Below, one piece after another: positions 59,447 to 64,000 of a stretch of DNA of 64,000 bases. Numbering within the stretch: position 1 is the first letter of the stretch; the number at the start of each line of letters is the position of its first letter. The translations under genes were made by a program, and so were the position numbers. This DNA is from Anaeroplasmataceae bacterium (GTDB lineage Bacteria; Bacillota_I; Bacilli_A; Acholeplasmatales; Anaeroplasmataceae), in contig JAHHSV010000003.1 of assembly GCA_020025015.1 (NCBI GenBank), positions 1-64,000 on the forward strand, given 5' to 3'. Below the pieces are notes generated by a model, which saw nothing but the letters and a program-made list of their open reading frames with translations, was not told the origin of the DNA and did no database searches.

Positions 59447-62086
59447 TTACTTACTAGTCTTATCTTCCTCTGGTAAGAATTCTTCTGTGTAATATGCATC
59501 TGTTAAGATCTTAATCATATCTTGAACTAATGGAACTCTAGGGTTAGCTGGAGAGCATTGATCCTCGTATGCTAGGTAAGCAACCTTTTCTAGCTTGCTT
59601 AACCATTCTTGCTCAGGGATACCTTGGCTCTTGAAGTTCATCTTGATACCAACTCTCTTACCTAATTCACCAACGGCCTTAGCATAAGATTCTACACCTT
59701 CTTCGATTGTTGAGCATGGTAAGCCTAAAATTCTTGCTAATTCAGCGTAACGCTCATCTGCACGGTAGTAGTTATATTTTGGCCATGTAGATAGCTTTTG
59801 AGGCTTAACACCATTGTAACGAATTGTAAATGGTAATAGGATTGCGTTTGCACGACCATGGATAATATGGAATTCGCCACCTAATTTATGAGCCATAGAG
59901 TGGTTCATACCTAAGAAGGCGTTACCAAATGCCATACCAGCTAAGCATGAAGCATTATGCATCTTTTCACGAGCCTCAGGATCGTTTGCACCATTGTTAT
60001 ATGAACGCTCTAAATACTTAAATACCATCTTAATAGCTTGAATACATAAGCCATCTGTAAAGTCATTAGCTAATGTTGAAACGTATGCTTCAGTAGCATG
60101 AGTTAAAACATCCATACCTGTATCCGCAGTAATTGACTTAGGTAAATTATAAGTTAAAACTGGGTCTAGAATAGCTACTGTTGGAGTTAAGCTGTAGTCA
60201 GTTAATGGGTACTTCTTGTTCTCTACCTTATCAGTGATAACGGCAAATGGAGTAACCTCTGAACCTGTACCAGATGTAGTAGGAATACATACTAATTTAG
60301 CCTTATGACCTAATTCAGGATATTGGAAAGCACGTTTACGAATATCCATAAACTTTTGCTTTAAATCGTTGAAGTTTACATCAGGTTGTTCATAGAATAA
60401 CCACATACCCTTAGCAGCATCCATTGAAGAACCACCACCTAAGGCGATGATTGTATCAGGAGCGAAGCTACGCATTAATTCAACACCCTTTTGAACTGTT
60501 TGAATTGATGGATCTGGTTCAACATCACAGAAAATAGAATATGGAACCTTTGGTGAACGTAATTCTAATTGATCTGTAACCTTTCTAACGAAGCCTAAAT
60601 CAACCATTGAACGGTCAGTAATAATCATTACCTTGTTCATTTCCTTCATTTGATGTAAGTATTCGATAGCGTCTCTTTCAAAATAAATCTTTGATGGAAT
60701 CTTAAACCATTGCATGTTGTTTCTTCTACGACCTACTTTCTTAATATTTAATAAGTTGATAGCACTAACGTTACCAGCAACTGAGTTATGACCATAAGAA
60801 CCACAACCTAGTGTTAATGATGGAATGAATGAGTTATAAACGTTACCGATACCACCAAATGTAGAAGGTGAGTTCCAAATAATACGAATAGCAGGAATTA
60901 CATGACCGAAGTGATCAGCTAATTCTTGGCTTGCAGTATGAATAGCAGCACTATGGCCTAAACCATTGAATTCAACCATTTGCTTTGCTGCATTGATACC
61001 CTCTTCAGTAGAATGAACCTTAATTACAGCTAATACTGGAGATAATTTTTCTCTAGTTAATGGTTCATCAACGCCAACCTTTTGGCATTCAACTGCGATA
61101 ATTGGAGTCTTAGGATCAACTGTGAAGCCAGCTTGCTCAGCAATCCAGCTTGCAGCCTTACCAACGATTGTAGGGTTAAGCTTAGCTAATGGCTTATCTT
61201 CCTTCTTCTCAACACCAAACATGAACTTCTCTAATTTCTTCTTTTCATCCTTAGTTGCGAAATGAACACCAAATTTCTTGAATTCAGCGATTGCTGCATC
61301 ATAAATTTCTTCATCAATAATTACAGCTTGCTCAGAAGCACAAACCATACCATTATCGAAAGACTTTGACATAACAACGTCATTTACAGCTTGACGTAAA
61401 TTACATGATTTTTCAAAATATGCAGGAACGTTACCTGCACCTACACCTAAAGCAGGCTTACCACAAGAATAAGCAGCCTTAACCATTGCATTACCACCAG
61501 TTGCTAAAATTGTTGATACACCTGGATGGTTCATTAAAGCACTAGTTGCTTCCATTGAAGGATGCTCAATCCATTGAATACAGTTCTTAGGAGCACCAGC
61601 AGCTACTGCAGCATCATAAACAACCTTAGCAGCCATAGCACTAGAATTTTGAGCATTTGGATGGAAACCAAAAATAATTGGGTTTCTGGTCTTTAAGCAA
61701 ATTAATGATTTAAAAATTGCAGTTGAAGTTGGATTTGTAACTGGAGTTACACCAGCAACTACACCAACTGGCTCAGCAATTTCAGTTAAACCTGTTACAT
61801 CATCTTGTTTAATGATACCAACGGTTTTTAATCTCTTCATATTATGAGTTACATACTCACAAGCAAATAAGTTTTTAGTAGCCTTATCTTCAAATACACC
61901 ACGACCAGTTTCTTCGACAGCAGCCTTTGCTAATACACCATGTTGATCTAGTGCAGCAACACTACACTTTGCAACGATGTAATCAATTTGTTCTTGAGTG
62001 TATGAAGCATATTCATCTAAAGCCTTTAAAGCTTTGTTAACTAATAAATCTACTTCTTCTTGAGCAGACAAAATCTTTTCTTCCAT
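59447..62086 (-). CDS. adhE: Bifunctional aldehyde-alcohol dehydrogenase AdhE (879 aa)
   Basis: Cytosolic fermentation enzyme converting acetyl-CoA to acetaldehyde and then ethanol, oxidising two NADH. The N-terminal aldehyde dehydrogenase part (about 1-440) has ATGGNAMVKAAY, GVGAGNVPAYF and the catalytic Cys249 in NGMVCASEQ. The C-terminal iron-dependent alcohol dehydrogenase part (about 455-860) has the nucleotide-binding GGGSSMDAAKGMW (near 550) and iron-site region HATEAYV plus MNHSMAHKLGGEFHIIHGRAN (near 730-745). Length matches the family's usual 860-890. ATG at 62086 is preferred over an ATG at 62098 because the latter overlaps the GGAGG box, while the former is 5 nt downstream of it. 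Monocistronic by its flanking terminators. AdhE commonly forms spirosomes. Nothing in this copy looks broken. Confidence 0.97.
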   Translation of the reverse strand: MEEKILSAQEEVDLLVNKALKALDEYASYTQEQIDYIVAKCSVAALDQHGVLAKAAVEETGRGVFEDKATKNLFACEYVTHNMKRLKTVGIIKQDDVTGLTEIAEPVGVVAGVTPVTNPTSTAIFKSLICLKTRNPIIFGFHPNAQNSSAMAAKVVYDAAVAAGAPKNCIQWIEHPSMEATSALMNHPGVSTILATGGNAMVKAAYSCGKPALGVGAGNVPAYFEKSCNLRQAVNDVVMSKSFDNGMVCASEQAVIIDEEIYDAAIAEFKKFGVHFATKDEKKKLEKFMFGVEKKEDKPLAKLNPTIVGKAASWIAEQAGFTVDPKTPIIAVECQKVGVDEPLTREKLSPVLAVIKVHSTEEGINAAKQMVEFNGLGHSAAIHTASQELADHFGHVIPAIRIIWNSPSTFGGIGNVYNSFIPSLTLGCGSYGHNSVAGNVSAINLLNIKKVGRRRNNMQWFKIPSKIYFERDAIEYLHQMKEMNKVMIITDRSMVDLGFVRKVTDQLELRSPKVPYSIFCDVEPDPSIQTVQKGVELMRSFAPDTIIALGGGSSMDAAKGMWLFYEQPDVNFNDLKQKFMDIRKRAFQYPELGHKAKLVCIPTTSGTGSEVTPFAVITDKVENKKYPLTDYSLTPTVAILDPVLTYNLPKSITADTGMDVLTHATEAYVSTLANDFTDGLCIQAIKMVFKYLERSYNNGANDPEAREKMHNASCLAGMAFGNAFLGMNHSMAHKLGGEFHIIHGRANAILLPFTIRYNGVKPQKLSTWPKYNYYRADERYAELARILGLPCSTIEEGVESYAKAVGELGKRVGIKMNFKSQGIPEQEWLSKLEKVAYLAYEDQCSPANPRVPLVQDMIKILTDAYYTEEFLPEEDKTSK

Positions 62087-62127
62087 ATTTTCCTCCATAT
62101 ATTTTAAAAAAGTTTTTTTACAAGTTA

Positions 62128-62133
62128 ATTATA
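62128..62133 (-). promoter_or_regulatory. Probable -10 box of adhE
   Basis: A perfect TATAAT on the minus strand lies about 42 nt before the adhE ATG. The hexamer at 17-nt spacing (TTTTAT) is a poor -35 box, so the promoter may need an activator. Confidence 0.45.
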
Positions 62134-62156
62134 CCTTATTCAATATGAATATAAAA

Positions 62157-62203
62157 AGGAAAGCGTTTTTATTTTGTCTCATAAACCTATAAAAACGTTT
62201 TTA
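62157..62203. promoter_or_regulatory. Two cre-like boxes upstream of adhE
   Basis: AGGAAAGCGTTTTTA (62157-62171) and ATAAAAACGTTTTTA (62189-62203) each fit WTGNAANCGNWNNCA with two mismatches. The second contains a perfect 12-bp palindrome, AAAAACGTTTTT. They lie upstream of the -35 region, 32 bp (about three helical turns) apart. CcpA control of adhE would be sensible for a carbon-responsive fermentation gene, but no ccpA is in view. Confidence 0.35.
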
Positions 62204-62273
62204 CTACCAAAGATAAGCAACATTTTCCTTGAAATTATGACCTTAACCCCTGTTTTTTTACCTTTATATATCA

Positions 62274-62303
62274 AATAAGGCTCACCTAAACGTGAGCCTT
62301 ATT
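62274..62303 (-). terminator. Hairpin terminator of the yutD operon
   Basis: A perfect 12-bp inverted repeat, AATAAGGCTCAC and GTGAGCCTTATT, with a 6-nt loop begins immediately after the stop at 62306. The downstream T-tract on the minus strand is short, so termination may be partial or aided by the T/A-rich flank. Confidence 0.7.
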
Positions 62304-62305
62304 AC

Positions 62306-62815
62306 CTAAAATATAAAATATCCAATGATGGCAATAATCGTACCAACAATTATACCACCTAGAACCTCAAAGCCCTTATGACCTAAAAGCTCATTTAATT
62401 TTCCTTGCTTACCAAAGCCTAAATTTCTCTTTGTTTCAATATCCTCATCATCAACTAATTTGTTTAAAATTTTAGCATGCTTTGAGGCCTCAAAACGAAT
62501 ACCCATCGCATCATGAATAACAATTATTGCAAAAACTAAGGAAACAGCAAAGCTATAATCTAAAGCTCCCTCATCCTTAATTTGAAACATTCCAATTAAA
62601 ACTGTAAGAGTTATAACAGAAGCCGTATGGCTTGATGGCATTCCACCAGTAGTCATTAAGGCTCCCCAGGCTAGCTTATGTTGTTTAATTGAAAAATAAA
62701 CAAATTTAGTCAATTGACAAAATGTCATTGAAATCAAGGCCATAACTAAAACTTGAATTGTTCTATCACCGATTATTTCTCGTATGGTCTCATATGCGTC
62801 ATTTGTATAAATCAT
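62306..62815 (-). CDS. Divergent PAP2-family membrane protein (YuiD-like, 169 aa)
   Basis: Integral membrane protein of the divergent PAP2 family (PF02681, formerly DUF212; B. subtilis YuiD type). Family members keep a phosphatase-like core whose true substrate is not established. Hydrophobic segments lie near residues 20-38, 66-78, 87-105 and 148-168. The family motif GGMPSSHTASV follows the first segment, HDAMGIRFEA follows the third, and LNELLGHKGFEVLGG precedes the last, with the usual conserved Ser-His, Asp and Gly-His. Length equals the family norm of about 160-170. ATG overlaps the stop of the NifU-like gene by one base (TAATG), with GAGGA about 9 nt upstream, so it is translationally coupled. 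Last gene of a three-gene operon. Confidence 0.9.
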   Translation of the reverse strand: MIYTNDAYETIREIIGDRTIQVLVMALISMTFCQLTKFVYFSIKQHKLAWGALMTTGGMPSSHTASVITLTVLIGMFQIKDEGALDYSFAVSLVFAIIVIHDAMGIRFEASKHAKILNKLVDDEDIETKRNLGFGKQGKLNELLGHKGFEVLGGIIVGTIIAIIGYFIF

Positions 62816-63069
62816 TAGCTTTCTTCCTCATCGTCAACGTTTTGTACCTCTATAACCTCAGGGACAGTTTCAAGTAGTAAAGCCTCAATTCCATCCTTTA
62901 GGGTATAGTCAAGTGAAGAGCAACCCATACAAGCGCCCATCATTCTAACATATACAATACCATCTTCAAAGCCAAGGTATAGTAAATCTCCACCCTCACT
63001 ATTTAAATATGGTCTAATTCTATTTAAAACTCTAATGATATCTGCCTCAATATCCTTTACATCTCTCAT
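62815..63069 (-). CDS. NifU C-terminal domain protein (Fe-S scaffold/carrier, 84 aa)
   Basis: Small cytosolic protein consisting only of the NifU C-terminal (Nfu) domain, which holds or transfers Fe-S clusters through a CxxC pair on a dimer. The motif is GACMGCSSLDYTLKDGIE, with cysteines two residues apart as expected. The N-terminal part (VLNRIRPYLNSEGGDLLYLG) is typical of the domain. It resembles B. subtilis YutI but is shorter. An acidic tail (DDEEES) ends the protein. It overlaps the upstream yutD stop and the downstream PAP2-like start by one base each (TAATG). The role in cluster delivery is known for the family; its client proteins here are unknown. Confidence 0.93.
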   Translation of the reverse strand: MRDVKDIEADIIRVLNRIRPYLNSEGGDLLYLGFEDGIVYVRMMGACMGCSSLDYTLKDGIEALLLETVPEVIEVQNVDDEEES

Positions 63070-63701
63070 TATTGTTCCTTCCTCCTAGCTTGATTTGGTT
63101 TATTACGTTTATTATTATTCTTGTTATTTTTATTATTACGATTAGGATTATTGTTATTATTTCTTTTTGGTGGAACAAAGCCAGCACTAGCCGAAACGGT
63201 TGTTGTAGTTTTTTCCTCAACCTCTTCAACATCCTTAACATCACCAGGTAGGCTTCCTTTTGGAATAGAGTTTATTCTATTCATATCTAGGATAATGTTA
63301 GGCTTCTTAGCTGGATTAGATTCTAATACTAAGCTTTCCTTATCGAAGTTTTCCTTTTGAATTACAATATGATTTATTTCAGGTCCTAAATCAGTTGGGG
63401 TGCTTTTGCTTTCTAATCTATTATATTCTTCATCATTATGAATTCTTTTCAAAATAAAATATGGCGCCTCAAAGGCACATGATTCAGTAATATATCTATC
63501 AATATTTTTAAAGAAATTAGGACTCTTATTATCTGCATTGAAGCCTTTCAATCTCAATAAGCCATCACTTAGATCACCAACTACATAAGGGTATCTATCA
63601 AAGCATTCTTCAATATAAGCTTCCTCAAAGACATTTAAGTCAAAAGCTTCTTTAAAATTTTTAACTAATTCATAATAACCTTTACTACATTTAAAAACCA
63701 T
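63069..63701 (-). CDS. yutD: YutD family protein with Asn/Arg/Lys-rich C-terminal tail (210 aa)
   Basis: First gene of the operon. Residues 1-100 match the YutD family (PF06265), whose function is unknown: GYYELVKNFKEAFDLNVFEE, then YVVGDLSDGLLRLKGF, then CAFEAPYFILKR, in the family's order. Usual family members are about 100 residues. Here a middle part (about 100-160) is followed by a tail of roughly 36 residues, starting at VPPKRNNNN, that is almost only Asn, Lys and Arg, suggesting a disordered, cationic, perhaps RNA- or membrane-binding end. ATG at 63701 is chosen over an in-frame GTG at 63710 because AAAGGTG lies at the right distance upstream of the ATG and overlaps the GTG. It sits next to nifU-like and yuiD-like genes, whose B. 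subtilis counterparts also lie near yutD. Confidence 0.85.
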   Translation of the reverse strand: MVFKCSKGYYELVKNFKEAFDLNVFEEAYIEECFDRYPYVVGDLSDGLLRLKGFNADNKSPNFFKNIDRYITESCAFEAPYFILKRIHNDEEYNRLESKSTPTDLGPEINHIVIQKENFDKESLVLESNPAKKPNIILDMNRINSIPKGSLPGDVKDVEEVEEKTTTTVSASAGFVPPKRNNNNNPNRNNKNNKNNNKRNKPNQARRKEQ

Positions 63702-63783
63702 TAAAATCACCTTTTAAAATTATATCATAGAAGATTTATAATTTCTAGAAACTAACCTTCATTTTCAATAATACTACCTATAT

Positions 63784-63792
63784 ATTATAGCA
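63784..63792 (-). promoter_or_regulatory. Extended -10 promoter candidate for the yutD operon
   Basis: TGCTATAAT on the minus strand is an extended -10 element 83 nt upstream of the yutD ATG. A second TATAAT (+ 63719-63724) sits nearer but would leave a leader of only about 10 nt. No good -35 is seen for either. Confidence 0.4.
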
Positions 63793-63827
63793 ATAACAAA
63801 ATTCTGTTTAGTAAATATAACATAAAA

Positions 63828-63857
63828 GCAAAAAAAGAAAGAGCTTATTTACTCTTC
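63828..63857 (-). terminator. Rho-independent terminator of the right-edge transcript
   Basis: On the minus strand AAGAG (+ 63852-63856) pairs with CTCTT (+ 63839-63843) around an 8-nt loop and is followed by TCTTTTTTTGCTTTT. The stem is short, but the T-tract is clear. Confidence 0.55.
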
Positions 63858-64000
63858 CTAAATTACAATTTATGTGTGCTCTATCAAAGTGATACAAATG
63901 CCGTAAAATGCAGGTGCAGGGCTTCTACCTCACAAGCCTCTCAAGAGATGGAAAAAAGACCTAACAACTGTATTTCCCACTATGTGCCAGACCTTTTAAA
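63858..64000 (-). ncRNA. 3' part of a probable structured RNA, possibly 6S-like (continues beyond window)
   Basis: This stretch is more GC-rich than the surrounding intergenic DNA, has no usable reading frame on the minus strand beyond a 13-codon stub, and ends in a terminator. On the minus strand it can form a GGCTT-(9 nt)-AAGCC hairpin and a TATCA-CTT-TGATA hairpin in the 3' arm. The 3' strand (GAGCACACATAA) would need a partner outside the window. The general layout (apical hairpin, small hairpin in the 3' arm, expected length near 190 nt) is compatible with 6S RNA, but I could not match a diagnostic motif. It lacks T-box, tmRNA and RNase P hallmarks. Confidence 0.4.

Noticed and set aside
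1-64000. Mycoplasma-type code (UGA as Trp)
   Set aside because: Trp in AdhE and in the LFGWIFG motifs is written TGG, and complete genes end in TAA. Nothing requires UGA read-through.
63858-64000. SAM riboswitch, T-box, tmRNA or RNase P RNA at the right edge
   Set aside because: The GAGAGG- and AAGCC-like pieces on the minus strand recall a SAM-I leader, but the core motifs are missing. There is no T-box GGGTGGAACC-type motif, no tRNA-like 3' end and no RNase P GAGGAAAGTCC motif.
1-64000. Transposases, integrases, attachment sites or tRNA genes marking a mobile island
   Set aside because: None was seen on either strand, and the flanking genes are housekeeping types with the same base composition and orientation.

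Overview
This is an AT-rich, almost gene-solid window in which every supported protein gene is on the minus strand. It looks like a chromosome segment of a low-GC Bacillota, probably an uncultured gut or rumen lineage within or near Bacilli (RF39, Erysipelotrichales or Acholeplasma-like groups). That placement is inference. It rests on the AT bias, the yutD - nifU-like - divergent-PAP2 gene cluster, a fused AdhE, strong GGAGG ribosome sites, and BspA-type LRR, MBG-like and dockerin surface proteins. Tryptophan is encoded by TGG and all complete genes checked end in TAA, so there is no sign of the mycoplasma UGA=Trp code.

Layout in transcription order, from the right end to the left. At 63858-64000 lies the 3' part of a probable structured RNA, closed by a terminator. 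It is followed by a three-gene operon (yutD, a NifU C-domain protein, a divergent PAP2 membrane protein) with two 1-nt TAATG overlaps and a 12-bp perfect hairpin after the last stop. Next is adhE (59447-62086), a bifunctional aldehyde/alcohol dehydrogenase for fermentative ethanol formation, with its own promoter region, two cre-like boxes and a strong terminator.

The rest, about 59 kb or 92% of the window, is four consecutive surface-protein genes. (1) A single 35,961-bp gene (23152-59112) encodes 11,986 residues: signal peptide, about 9,400 residues of BspA-type leucine-rich repeats, about 25 MBG/YDG-type Ig-like modules and a C-terminal two-loop dockerin. (2) A 1,133-residue lipoprotein (19553-22954) has two InlB/Listeria-Bacteroides repeats, a right-handed beta-helix and GLUG-like repeats. 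(3) A 5,238-residue paralogue of the first (3639-19355) has far fewer LRRs, about 34 MBG-like modules and a half-degenerate dockerin. (4) A secreted protein starts 15 bp downstream of the third and runs off the left edge (1-3623). It has a cohesin-like N-terminal domain and a string of cadherin-like beta-sandwich repeats.

The most interesting reading is that this is one cell-surface apparatus: two giant dockerin-tipped fibres with repeat stalks, and beside them a gene whose first domain resembles a cohesin, the receptor for dockerins. Neither giant has an LPXTG-type wall anchor, so a cohesin-dockerin joint could be how they are attached or assembled. Sequence supports the modules. The interaction is inference. 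Counts of modules were made by eye and are approximate.
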